From positions 942,395-1,006,394 of the forward strand of contig CAJNOP010000003.1 in NCBI GenBank assembly GCA_905250075.1: 64,000 bases of DNA, written 5' to 3'. Source of the DNA: Rotaria sp. Silwood1. Its lineage: Eukaryota; Rotifera; Eurotatoria; Philodinida; Philodinidae. A program made the translations under genes and the position numbers. Under the pieces are notes generated by a model that did no database searches, was not told the origin of the DNA, and saw only the letters and a list, made by a program, of their open reading frames with translations. Shown here one piece after another: positions 1 through 15,000 of this stretch; position 1 is the first letter of the stretch, and every line of letters starts with the position of its first letter.

Positions 1-3000
1 CTTTATGAACTTGTATATTCTGGTGACAAATTAAAAACATGTCGACAAATTGATCGTTCACGTTCTGAATCAAGAAATTTTCGTAAAATAAAAAAACGTC
101 GTACCAAACGAAAACGTCCACCAATTGATGATTCTTCTTATTTGACATCACAACCTAGTTCAAGAGATACAAGTGGTACACGTTCACCATATTATCATGA
201 TCATCGATATAGTCCTGAACGTTCAAGTACACCAACACAATCAACAACATTATCTTCATCATGGCAGTCAACAGGATTTATTCCCAATAATAAACCTTCA
301 CTTGATATATCTATACGTAATTCTTTAGATGACAGAAATTATGTTAATTATATTCGAGTCAATGAAACTGATCCATTTCTTTCACACACTCAAATTCAAC
401 AATATCCACAAACACGAATAACCAGTAATATTCAATATAATACATTTCCAACAGATTTAATTGATAAACAAAATAGAAGTTTCTATGATAAAATGCATGA
501 TCTATCAAGTCACATTGATAGATCAACTGCACATGATGATACTTTAAATGAAATTGGAGAATTTGTACCTGTTATTAATGAAGAACGAGGAATAACAAAG
601 ATAGATATAACACCAGCAAGTCATGATTATGTAAATGAAAATTTATTACTTAAAACAAGAAGTGATACAAATAAAGATACATATGATATTAGTTCTTCGG
701 ATGATTTGTTAACTTCTACTAGAACAACAGACAATAGAGAACAATCAAGGATAAATATAATCGATCAAACATTTGTCCAGAAAGAAACCGACAACCGTAA
801 GTTATTATTCTTGCTCTTTTTTTTCTCATAAAAGATCAAATAACATAAACATATGAGATATATGTCTCTTGGAAAGCAAATTATTAAGACATAAGACATT
901 GAAATTAATCATGTTAGCATTATAAAAAAAAAGAATTCATAATCTTAATACTTGAGAAGAATATATTGAACTTTACAAAATGTCAAGATTTTTTTAATGT
1001 AAAAATTATTTACATATTACCTATTAAACATGAAACAAAAAAAAACATAAATATTGATAATTAATTGCTTTTTTTCAAGGTGAGCAAGATTATTCTACTG
1101 ATATGGAAAAACAAATCAATAAAGAAACGACATCAAAATATGATGAATTAGAAAAAGATGAAGAGGAACAATCAAGTGCAACAGAACCAACAATACGAGA
1201 ACTTGTTAAACATGATGAAGATATAGCAGGAAGAGATACTGATGAAGATGCATCATTTTCTGAAAGTGAACAAATATCATCACAATTATTTACGTCAGAT
1301 GAACAGAAACAATCATCAAATTTAATAAAAGCAACCGAAGAATCTCATCCATCAAGTTTATTATCAACAAATGAAAAACAAGATAATCACGAAATCATAA
1401 CAACAACAGCAGAATCATCAATCAATAAAAGCAATGAATTAGAATCACAATTGCAAACGACAGATTCAGTTGTAAAATCATTGGAAACAAATATTGATCA
1501 AGAAGTAAACATGGTTATTGTTTAAAATTCTATTTCAACATTTCACTTTCGTTTTTTCTTTCTTTTCTTTAGAACATTAAACCAATACAAACAATTGAAA
1601 CCTCTTCTCCTATCGAACATGTTAAACATCAATTACCTGAAGATTCACTTGAAACAACAAAGTAAATTAAAAAAATTTGATCATGAAAAATTACTTTATT
1701 TTATATTTCTATTATGTAGAACTTCATTGGAAAAAACTGATGAAACATCTATTCCAACAAGTATATCGGAGGAGAAAAACATATCATTACCGCAAGATAA
1801 GACAAGAAGTGAAAATGATCGAGAACTTAGATCCATGTTAAATTCAATTACAGCTCATCTTATGCCAGAATTACCAAGATTCGATGAAGAGACTGAAGAT
1901 GAACAATCATTTATGTCTGAAACAAAATCATCCGAAGAACCAATATCACAAGATGATCAAAGTATGGATTCTATTGTACAAAAATCAATTGAAGACGCCA
2001 AAGAACTATGGGTACCATCTCATGATCATATCCCATCAGATCAAATTGAATCATCGAATCAAACAAAGTAAATTTCGAATTATTTTCTTTCTATAAGGTC
2101 AAATCCCCATCTCAAATCCAAATAATGATTTTAATAACCATTGGAATTTTTCTATATAATGCATTTTATGCTAAGACTTTCGAAGTGAACTATGATGGCA
2201 AGGTTTCTCGAAAATTGGAACACAGTAGTTTTCAGATCTCAGAAGTTATTTTTTTAATGAGCATGAAGTTCGAAATAAAATAAGATATTGCCACATTTTC
2301 TATGGCTTTTCGTTAAAAAAGTTTAAAGTATTATAAAATCTGTAAAACAAAACGAAATATATCAAAAAATTCATAAAAACGCTTTTTTTCAATTTTTGTT
2401 TTGATACTTTTAACGAAAGGATAAAGAAAAATGATGCAATCTCTCATTTGTTTCACTCAGGATTTTTACTCCTTCAAATAGCATGGTTGAAAAATTGTTT
2501 CTGAAACTTGAAAACTATTATCTCCTGTTCTCTAAAAACTTTGTCACTATAGATCGTCTCTGAAATTTTGATATAGAATACAGTCGAGAGAAAAATACAT
2601 CGTTATGAAATTCTTTTACATCAGATTATATAAATATTTTTAATATTTACATTATTTGACTATTTATTTTCATGTAGAACTCAAATTGATCAAACAACAC
2701 TCGATCAACATGATATTGAACAAGACAATGAAGAGAAGTCCTCTCTTAAAATTCATGAAATTGATAGTGCAATTTCAAATATTCCAGAAACAAATCTAGA
2801 TCAACAAGATTTAACAATTGAACAATTACCATCATCGACTGATTCTCTAGTCCATGTTGTTGAACAAATAATAACCAATGTTAAAAAACCTCAACATGAA
2901 CAAGACATTTTCTCTCAGGCTTCTTCTGTTGTAACTGATGAAATTTCTCCTACTCAATTACAATCAAAACAACTATTCTCTCAGGATACAGACGATGTAA

Positions 3001-6000
3001 CACAAACACGATTATTAAATGTTAATTATCTTGCTGACATTATTTATCAAATACATTCTCAACCTCTTCGCTCTTCTTTGGATAAACAACAAATATATAC
3101 AGATACTCAAAAATCAATCGAATCGACCAGACAAGAAGACAGATTATCTTCAATTGATTCAATAATTGAAAGTACTCCATCTGTCATCACGTCTGACAAA
3201 CAACAAAAACAACAACAATTGATCTCGAGTATGTCGTCTATTACTCCTGAAGCCATGGAAAAACCAACATCAAAAGATGATCAATCATCAACTGAATTTC
3301 AATCAAGAAAAGAAATTGGTGAACCAGTTTCAGTAGATTCTTTAGTCAATATTGTTCGTCAGATGCATACTTTAGCGCGAATTCTTCGTCTTATATCAGC
3401 TGATATTAAAACAGAAACTACTCATATTAATAAACAAGAAATTGCGAAGCCATTAGCTGATTCTCATGTAGAAATAGTAATACCAAATGAAAGCATTCCT
3501 CGTGAACGAATGACAATAAAAGTAGAACAAACACATGATACTCAGGAGTTGATTCCAAAACCAAGCGAAATATCCTTGGTCACTGAACATAAACAAGAAA
3601 CAACTTCTGAAAAAACAATCAAAGAAGATGAGCCAGAGCATCTACCATCCGAATCTTTGGTCGACGCAGATTGGGAAACTCTTGTAGCACCAGTTACTTC
3701 TACACCATCACATCTTATAACTACTGAAGCTATTGTAACGACAGAAAAACATGATGAAAAACCGAGAATTGACTTATCTGATCGAAGTATTCTAAGAGAA
3801 CATGTAGAAACACTACAGAAAAATCTTCATGATGGTGACAGGTAAATTATTTTCTTCTTTTTTGTCATTTTTCTTAAATAAAAATTTGATTTTTCTATTA
3901 CTAGTACGCCATCAACATCGCTTCATTTACATGTCACAGAAACTACTAGTCCAAAAATAGTAGAAGATCGTGCTAGTGAAGACTCGATTACAAAAAGTCT
4001 TACAACTACTACACAAGTTACAGAACAAACAGCATCTGAAGATCGTGAATTACCAGTTGGAGATAAAAGAAAAACCTATGAAACTGAACGTCATTCATTT
4101 GATGCACTAACAGAAATTGCTCGTGCAATATTAGCTACACCACTTCCTGTTCATCGACCATTAGCTGAAATAAAAACAGATACCGTTAAAAGTGTTGATT
4201 ATTCGATCGAACCTGTTGTTGATATTGTTCCATCTACATTAGCAACGACATTAGAAGAAATGACACAGCAAAAAGCTATCGAAGCAGAAAAAACTCAAGA
4301 CAACAAGGAAAGTACTGAAACAGCAAGATTTACAACCATCGATAAGTCTGAAGAACAACCATCGACAGAAAACCTTACAACAATTATTTGTGAAATGTCA
4401 GCGAAAACTAGTATTAGTCCTATCAGCGATGAAGAATCATCAGAATCTCCGAAGAAACAAAAACTAGATGTTGTCAAAACAAAAGAAGAATCTGTCCAAC
4501 AAGATAAAATAGAGAAAATCGAACAGTCGCAAACTCAAGACAATATTCAACCTAAAACTGAAATAATAACCACAGATCGTCAACAAACAACTGATGACGA
4601 AATACACATTCCTGATGATCTTACCAAATCAATTGATATTCACCAGCCATTGATTGATCATGTAAAACAAACCACTTATTTTCTCGATCAAAAACCTGAC
4701 AACCAGTCGATTGATTCCCTAACCAAAGATGAAGTGTCACCAAAACCAGAGATACAAGAACAAGTCAAAACACCAAAACATTTGCAATATATCGATTTAC
4801 ACGAAACAATGACTTCATCATCTACTACTGAACCCAGAGACGAGAAACTTGCCGGAACAACCGTTGAAGAACTAAAGCCTAGAAGTCTTTCAGCTGAAGA
4901 ATTGCCAATAACCGTTCCACAGCCTCAAGTCACACCAGTTATTGATCATCAACCACCTATCGATCACATCGTACATAGAATTACAGAAACTAAACAAATA
5001 GTCGAAAAACCATCCTTCACACCATACACTGAACTTACCAAACTAGTTGGGCAAACAGAACCTTCAGAAACGGTTACAATAGAAGAAGAAATCACAAAAC
5101 CGGTAGATACACATCAACAAAAACTACAACAACCAAGTGTAGCATCAACTCTTATTACAACTCAACAAGAATCGACAATCGCACCTCATCCTGAATCAAC
5201 TGAAGAAAAGGCGAAAGCACGTGAAGCTGAACGTCTTTCATCAGAAGCTTTAGCCGAAGCCATTCGTGAGATTCTTGCAACACCAGTTACCGTTCATCTT
5301 CCAGAAGTTGATCATACTGTAGAACAAATTACCCAAACTCACCAACAAGTGGAAAAACCATTGCTCACATCAGTCAACGAAATTATTAAACCAGTCAAAG
5401 AGGTGCAACCTTCAGCAGTGATTACAATAGAAGAAGAAACAACTAAACCTGTAGAAACTAAACAAGAAGCATTACCACAACCTAGTACAACATCATCTGC
5501 TATTGAATCTGTACATGAAACAACAACTGCATCTCATCTACTATCAACTGAAGACAAAGTCGAAGAACGTGAAGCTGAGCGGCTTTCAACACAAATATTA
5601 ACTGAAGTTGTTCGTGAAATTCTTGCAACACCACTTACCGTTGATCTCCCAGAAGTCGATCACACTGTGGAGCAAGTTATACAAAGAGAACAACAAGTCG
5701 AACAACCGTCTCTCGTATCAGCCACTGAACTTATTAAACCAGTCAAAGAGATGCAACCTTCAGAAGTGATTACACAAGAAGAAGAAACAACTAAACCTGT
5801 AGAAACTAAACAAGACGAATCACAACAACTCAGTACAATACCATATGTTATTGACACTGTACAGGAAACAACATTCGAGTCTCATCCACTACCAACTGAA
5901 GGCAAAATCGAAGAACGTGAAGCTGAGCGGCTTTCAACACAAATATTAACTGAAGTTGTTCGTGAAATTCTTGCAACACCACTTACCGTTGATATCCCAG

Positions 6001-9000
6001 AAGTTGATCACACTGTGGAGCAAGTTACACAAAGAGAACAACAAGTCGAACAACCGTCTCTCGCATCAGCCACTGAACTTATTAAACCAGTCAAAGAGGT
6101 GCTGTCGTCACGAATAATTACAGGAGAAGAAGAGCGAACAAAGGCGGTAGATACTAAACAAGAAGAATTGCAACAACCTAGTACAACGTCATCTGTTACT
6201 GGCACTGTACATGAAACAACAACAGAATCTCATGTACCATCCACTGAAGAAAAAGAGAAAGAACATGCAGCTGAACGCCTTTCATCAGAAGCATTAACTG
6301 AAGCTGTTCGTGAAATTCTTGCTACACCAGTTACTGTGCATCTCCCAGAAGTCGATCACATTGTAGAACAAGTAATCAAAACTGAAGAACAAGAAGAAAA
6401 ACCATCTCTCACATCAGTCACTGAATTTATTAAACCAGTCAAAGAGGTTCTACCTTCCGACGTGATTACGAGAGAAGAAGAAACAACGAAATCTGTGGAT
6501 AGTAAACAAGAAGAATTACAACAACCTATTACAAGATCATCTGCTATTGAAACTGTACAGGAAACAACAACAGAATCTCATATACCATCAACTGAAGGCA
6601 AAATCGAAGAACGTGAAGCTGAGCGGCTTTCAACACAAATATTAACTGAAGTTGTTCGTGAAATTCTTGCTACACCAGTTACTGTTCATCTTTCAACAGC
6701 CGAATCTGTGTCTGAAAAAGCAACGGCGACGAAGGAGAAAGAAATTGAACGGCGATTTGATGAGATAGTTTCTGGAACATCTGAACAAGCAACCCCAGTA
6801 GTTCTACCAGTTGGAACAGTAACAGAAAAAAAACTTATAATGTCAGATACAAAGCCGGATGAAATACAACTGTTACATAAAACAGAACCTGTAGTAAAAA
6901 ATATGGACGAAGGAAAAGCGGAAGTTCGTACATCATCTGCCGAAGATACTACATCAGATTATGGTGTTGAACATGCAACATCGGTACCCTTGAATGAAGA
7001 TGTTCCTGAAGTTTCGGATTCATCCCTCAGCATCCTTCCTTCTCCAGTCGAGTTGAAACCAGAGACTGGTAAATCAATCGAGCAACCGGTGATAACTCCT
7101 GAAACTGTAGTTTTGGAAAAGATTCGTACCATTCCAGAAAATGTGGTATCCGATAAAACGATTACTATAATTCCTGATGCTGGCAAAACAGCAGTTGAAA
7201 TACAACATCCATCGAATGGCGCAGAAGAAAAAATAGAAGATGAAACTGAGTCAATTGATTCACTCATTGGAAGCGCACATGAAATTTTAGGCACACCATT
7301 TCCTGTTAATTTGCCGTCGGTTGGAACTGATATGACACGATCACAAGAGGACAAGCTTTTTCAAGAACAATCCGATTCAAGTATAGCGACAAACAAAACT
7401 GAAGATATAAAAAAACCTGTTGTAGGTGTTCATCATCCATCTGTCCAAGAAGCTGAAAATATATCGTTAGATTCTTTAATGAAAGTCACTCGTGAAATTT
7501 TAACAACATCAAGTATCAAGGATGAAAGGGAAATGACGCTTCCCTCTGAAGAAGTAAAACAATCAATAGATTCCCTAGTCAAAATCGTTCATGAATTTGT
7601 TACGTCACCGAAGCGATCAACCACTGATATAGATACGGACAAAAAAGAAATATCATATGTCCAACCACAGCTTAATGAATCTGACAAAGGTGTTTCTCTT
7701 ATAAGCAAATTATCTTTATCGGATAATGATCAAGTTCCACTTCAATCTACTGTTAGCGATATAATTGAACCATCAAGCAATGACTCTTTGTTTCAAGATA
7801 TCATTAATAGTGAATCAGAATTATCATTGCATCCAACGATTATTGCAAAATCTACTTCTACTTCGGAAGATAAATTAATACCTTATGATGAAAATCAATT
7901 CATTTCTTCATCACTATATACTACAATCAATACTATTGTTAATGATGCTATCAGCAATGCATGTAATATAATTGAACAATCCATTCCTGATGAAAATGAC
8001 AATCAGCCATTTGTTTCACTTTCCTCCGAAGATGAATTTTCCGATAAAAGTGATACTGATATTAACTTTACAAATGATATTGAAACTAAATCAGTCGATG
8101 AGTATCATTCAATATCTGGACTAACAAATATTGTTCATAGTATACTTAAACTTCCAAATGAAATTTCTTTGGAATCCTCTATTTCCCATGAAGATAATAA
8201 AGTTATTGTTTCTCCTAAACCTGATTTTGATGAACATTTTAATATTACTGAACTTCCGAATATTGTTGATACAATACCAAAAACATTAAATATTCAAACA
8301 ATGTCACCCGAACAATTCGACATCACAGACCCAACAACATCTTTACAACGAGCCAGTGCCGTTCAACCAACTTTTCGAATTGATGATGTCGATCAAGATA
8401 CTTCAGCTACTAATGTACCGACATTTTTTGTCCCTGAAACTCCAAATAGTTCAGAAGTTAATTTTAGAGAATTATATAAACATCGACATTTTATATCAGA
8501 TGTTGTCGAAGAATCATCATCACATTTCACTCCTATAGATAGACAAGAATCCGTACAATCAGTACCAATGTCAGAAGAGAAAAAAGTAATATCTGATTCA
8601 CCTTTAGCATATTATGAATTACAAGAAAAACGTCATACATTAATGTCTCCTCAAGAATCAACTCAAATTGAAAAATCAGAACAAATATCTTCTTCATTAA
8701 CAACATGGACAACTATGCAACCATTAATTGATTATGAAGAAAAAGAAAAGAAACAAGATATAACTGATATTAATCTTGATGATCATGCTTATGAATATGC
8801 ACGACGTTTTGATTTAGAATCACCTTCAATTATATCAAATTTACCTACAAGAGAATATCGTCAAGTATTTGGTGTACCCGATGATATTGTTAATACAGTT
8901 GATGATATGACGCATCACATTGATCAACAACTATCAATGCAATTAAAACATGATGAACAATCAATTGTTTCAGATGATGTAAAAAATATTTCTTTACAAT

Positions 9001-12000
9001 CCAATGAACAATTTCAAGCCGATGATGGTCAATTTACAATGCCTTTCAGTGATGCACCTGTTTCAGATAATGTTAAAAGAATTATAGAAGCAATTGAAGC
9101 ACTTGATTCTGATTTACTTGAACATAAAGGTGATATAACATCAGAAACAAGTTCAATAACAGAACCAGTTGAACAATTAATTAGTCAACAACATATCTTA
9201 TCATCTAATCTTCTTCCAACAACACTTGATAATGATATTAAAGAAACACTTGACAATCAAACACTTGTATTTCCATCAAAAGATGAATTTGATGATGATA
9301 ATGATTTATTACCAAAGAAAATTGAAACAGAAGTATTTGATGAAACCATTCAAGATGAAATTATAACAAATCCTGAATTAGATTCACGATATTCTAAATC
9401 ATTTGAACACATTGATAATTTAGAAAAACCATTGATCAATTTACAATCATTGTCATCATCAGTTATTGAAACAGAAACAAAAACAACAGATATTAGAGAA
9501 GAAAAAGATGATGATCAACATTTACAACAGCGATATGATGCTCTTATCGATCATGTTACAACACTTGAAGATGCCACGATTAAAAACCTTGCTCATGACA
9601 CTAATAAACAAGTTGGTATATTATCAACCGATGAACAGGTCATTACATCAACAGATGAAAAATCAACTGAAGATAGAATAAATATTGATGAGTTAGCTAA
9701 AATAATTGAAAATATAATTGCTACACCTTTTCGTACAGTTATTAGTCCGAATGAAAGAAGAGTTCGTGAGGAACCAACTTCTGGTTCACATCTTCAGATG
9801 GCTCTCGAACAAATACTTGCACAAACACAATATCCAACAACCTATGTGAAATTACCACCACCAATTGACACAGTTTCATCTACTAATGAATTAAACGATC
9901 AACAAGAAGAAATGCAAATACCAGAATCTCATTATAAACTGACTACTTCAGCGTCTACCGATCAAAAGCATGTATCAACTACGGAAGAAACACCAGATAT
10001 TGACGAAAAGGACCAAACCACCATCTTTGACAAAGTAACATCAGCCATAACTGATGCTTTCTCTATTATTACTGGTGCTTCCCATAAGCCAACTACGACT
10101 CAAGAGACAATCACATCCATCGATTCAAGAATCTACGATGAAAATGAACTTCCATCGAAAACCCCAACAACTATCACAGAAACAAGTACAACTTTTAAAT
10201 CAGCTCCTACAACTGAACAAGTAGTAAGTCCACTTGAAACAAAAGAACGAATTGCCGTTCTGACATCATCCATTGAGAATGAAAAGATATCCAAGGACGA
10301 ACAACGACGAAGCTCACCCACAGATTCATTAGAAATCACGAGCATTTTACGACCGACCACAATTCTATCAACACAAACACCTATAACTAGCTTAGGCGAA
10401 GAAGCTGCAAATACTCAACACGACTATATAAAACCAATTTCAAGTTCAGTTGCAGGTTACTTTAGTAGCAGTGACGTCTATCATGCATACAAACAACCGG
10501 TTGAACCTATCATTAAAGAAGAGCCAGTGTCATCTGGTCTCATAGAAACAGCTACAACCATCGTCACCAATATTATCTCTGATCTAACCAGTGCTTTCCC
10601 AACAACANNNNNNNNNNTCTCACCGAAACAACAGAGACAACAGTTCCAGCAGAAGACCTCAGTAAACCTTTTGAACCGGTAGTACAGATATTACCAACAG
10701 AAGATACTTCACGCCTGGTACCTGGTTACTTTACCAGCAGTGATGTTTATCATGCATACAAACAACCAACTGGAGCAGCGATTGAACAAGAACCAGATTC
10801 TTCCAATGTCATCGATAAAGCCACAGCTATCGTCTCTACGCTTATTTCCAGTATCACTAGCGCTTCACCAACATCGAAATCTCCTGACGAACAGCTTTTA
10901 ACTAGTGAATCACCCATCATCGGTGAATCAACTTCACCTGGATCTGTCAAAGAAAAAGAATTTACACTTCCAAGACCATCTTCAGATGAACAACATGTCG
11001 AGCATGAGCAATCATTATCAACTAGTCTCTTAGAAATGATGACGAATTTGTTACCATCATCGCTTCAATCAAAACAAATACAAGAGATCAGTTCTGAAAC
11101 ACCACTGGCACCAACTAAAGATGAACAAAAAACTGTTTCATCTGCTGTGATGAGCACGCCAGATACTAAACCACATGTCGAGATGCCAAAAGTACAAGAT
11201 ATTCCTAGTTCTGTAGCAGGTTATTTCAGTAGTAGTGATGTTTATCATGCATATAAACAACCGGTGGAACCAATGATTGAAGAAAAAGCACTGGAATCGT
11301 CCAGTATTGTGGAGAAAGCAACGTCAATCGTCAGTGATATTATTATTAGTCTCACGAGTGCTTCACCAACATTGTCATCCCCGGACGCAACAACTCCAAC
11401 TAGTGAATCACCTATCGTCGACAAATCGGTTTCATATGCTCCTGTTACCAAAGAAGAAGTCACTATTTCAAAATCATCACTCGTTGAACAAGATATCGCG
11501 CAAGAACAAACAACGACGTCTAATATATTAGACAAACTAAAAACTGTATTACCATCGAGTTTCACATCAACAAAAATAGAACATATTACTTCTGATGAAT
11601 CAGTTCCTGCTATGAAAGGAGATCAAGCAGCTGTTCCATCTTCTCTCAAAGAAACAAGCGTCACAACAGTTTCTAAAGAAGGCCTAACTGAACGTACTGA
11701 ACCACAAGTCGACATTCAAGGAGAAAAAGTAATTTTAAGTCCAGTAGCTGGTTACTTCAGTAGTAGTGATGTTTATCATGCATATAAACAACCAATAGAA
11801 CCCATAATTGAACACAAAACAGATTCATCTAGCGTTATTGATAAAGCTACAACTATTGTCACCGATATTATCTCCAGTCTCACCAGTGTTTTACCAACAA
11901 CAGAAACAACTGAAGACTCAACTTCCACTATTAAATCGACGATCGTGCCTGATCAAGTTTCAACTCCAGTTGTATCAGAATTAGAAATTAGTGTTGTAAA

Positions 12001-15000
12001 ACCATCTTTAGATGAACAGCACATTGAACATGAACAAACAACGGCAACCGGTGTATTAGATAAACTGAAGACTTTCTTACCATCTGGTCTCATATCACCA
12101 AAAACAGAACATATCATTTCTGAAAAGCCAGTTTCAGATATGAAAGAACACCAAGTACCTATCACATCGTCTTTTACAGACACATCAGTGACAACTGTTT
12201 CTGGAGAACATCTAACAAAACCTACCGAATCGATCGTTGAAACCCCTGAAGCCGTAGTGATTTCAAGTCCAGTAGCTGGTTACTTCAGTAGTAGTGATGT
12301 GTATCATGCATACAAACAACCAATAGAACCCATAATTGAACACAAAACAGATTCATCTAGTGTCATTGACAAAGCTACAACCCTCGTCACGAACATTGTC
12401 TCCAGTCTCACCGGTACTTCACCAACATTGGAACCGACTGAAGCTACTTTAAGCAGCCAAGTACCAATCGTTGATGAAAAAATTCCATCTGCATCTGTCA
12501 CAGAAAAAGAAGCTCCAATTCTAAAGCCATCTTCAGATGAACAACATATCATGCATGAGCAGAAATCATCAACTGGTCTGTTAGAAATAATGACGAGCTT
12601 GCTACCATCACCGTTCCGATCAGCAAAAATACAAGAAGTTTCTTCCGAAACACCAAGTAAAGCTAGTAAAGGTAAAGAAGACACTGTCGTATCCTCTATG
12701 ACAGGTACAGCAGAGACCACAACAGCTAAAGAATATCTAACAGAAGTCGCTAAACTAAAAGTTGAGATACCAAAAACTAAAGAAATCCAAGAAGAAAAAT
12801 CAACTACGGGTTTGATTGAAATTGTGACGAGTGTTCACGCAACGAATATTCTACCTGCTACATCCACTTCAGTTAATATTGAAGAAGATATTGAAACTGG
12901 TGATGATAAAGAACCTATGTCACTATCCATAAGTGAGGGAAAGACTACATCAGAAATTTCTCAGAAGTCTTTGACGGAAAGTAGTCTACCAGTGGTGGAA
13001 ATTCAACAACAAAAAGATGTTAGCAGTCACAGTCTAAGTGACACAACAGAGTCGGATATTTCTCCTGCAGAAAAACCAACTATTGAACAAGTTATTACAG
13101 AAAAAGATTCGACAAGTGGCACTGACGAAGGTATATCCTCGATAACAGGCACACACTCTGGAGTTCCGTATATTTTACCAACATCGGTTTCTTTAATCAA
13201 TACACATCGACAAGGCTCACTATCTGAAGATGATCAAACAGAAATGTCTGAATCAAGTGTACGTGAATATAACCTTTTTTTCAATGAGACTATTTCATTT
13301 TTTCTATTATAGTTACAAACACCATCAACTGATGAACCAAAACATCATGGGGTATTTGATCTTATTGTACGACCTGCAGCAAGTTTGGATGAAACAGCAT
13401 CAAGTCTACTGTCTCTCGATGAAAAATCGACCACTCTTGAAATTTCATTCATTTTACCAGAAAACTCCATTGATAATCAATTGGAAAGTTTAAATGTTAA
13501 TGAAGCAAAAGAAACTTTAATTGAAACTGCTAAAGAAATTCTTGCAGCTCCTTTACAATCTGCTGTTGATACGTATGAAAAAATAATTTCAACACAAGAA
13601 CAATTATCATCACCAACCGTTAGCCCAACTAAAGTCGTTACTACTGATTATCCTTCGTTGGCAAAACAAGATACTATTACTGATTCTGTAATCGAACGTC
13701 TTTCGACTACCGACCAACGATCAATTGATGAGTTGGATAAACATAAATCTATTCCAAGTATTACAGAAGAAACAAAAATACAAGATCAAATTGAAAAGAA
13801 ACCATCTCAACAACTTCAAGTTATTGGTGATGACTATCCATGGTATTCAAGTCATTATATTCTTGTTGATGCAGATGAAAAAATGGGTCAATTATACGAC
13901 AATTTATCTTATACTCTAAAACAACTGGAACAACGACCTCTACCAACAACACTCGAGTTTTCTCCTGAACCACATGAAAAAGTTCCAATACCAGATTATG
14001 ATCGTCAAGTATTAGATGAAACAAAAGATACACGAGAAAAAGTACATGAATTAGCTGAAATAAGTACAATAATTACAACAACCATAACTGCATCACAAGA
14101 TGAACAAATCAAAGATGAAAATGAACTTCAAGTTGTACATCATCGTAAACATGAATCATCAACAACAGTTCACGAAAGAACACCATCGCCTAAAATGGTT
14201 ACGACTAAAGCAATTATTAGTCCAGATATCGATCTCGTACCAGCAGTTCTTCAGGGTCGTCCAGTTTCACCAATCAGTACTTCAGAAAGTGTCTCACAAA
14301 CTACTACTACTACTGCTTCAAGTAGTACGAGCAGCAAGAAAAAACCTAAAAAACAAAAGAAAGATAGAAAAGAAATAGTTTTAGTCGATGCTCCTATACC
14401 AACAATATCTGATACCGACAAAGGTAAAACAGATGTTGTACAATCAGAAGTGGTATCAAAACATATGGAAACAACTAAATCTGAACTATTACCATCGATT
14501 ACTACAGATGATTCTCATGAAATTGATCAACCGTCAAAAGAAATTAAACATGAACTCGGTGAACCATCAGAAGCAATAAAACATGAAATTGAACAATTAA
14601 TTCAAACAATTGATGAATTCAAACAAAATTTAATCGATACAACAAATGAAGAACAACACGGTGAACTTTTATCAACATCCATCGTCTCTGATAATGTAGA
14701 ACCAGAACAAATAGATGATGATAATAATGATTCAACATCTTCGGACGCTTCACAATGGTTATCATCTTCATTTACAACTTTTCCTGAAGATAACAAACTT
14801 GATACTCAACCTTCTATTACTGAACACGCTATTGTAACACAAACATCGACGACGATTTCTTCAGCTGATCATGAATTGACAAAATCAGAACCATTACGAA
14901 CTGCATCACCAACTAAAAAGAAGAAGAGTAAACAACAATCGATCAATCAAGAAAAAATTCAATCGTCTGAAATTCAAACATCACAATTAACTATTGAACA

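Noticed and set aside
4915-6705. Long tandem array as a satellite DNA
   Set aside because: The frame is open throughout, and the unit length is a multiple of three within small variation. It is part of a protein-coding exon.
10680-10682. Stop codon that would end the giant gene's largest exon
   Set aside because: It lies in the frame shifted by the 10-N gap. The true frame, marked by the repeat core at 10717, runs on without a break.
12304-12720. 138-codon open frame antisense to the giant gene, and similar antisense frames in 4.3-12.7 kb
   Set aside because: They mirror the repeat units at a fixed phase and have Ser/Val/Cys-rich content that comes from reading the repeat backwards.
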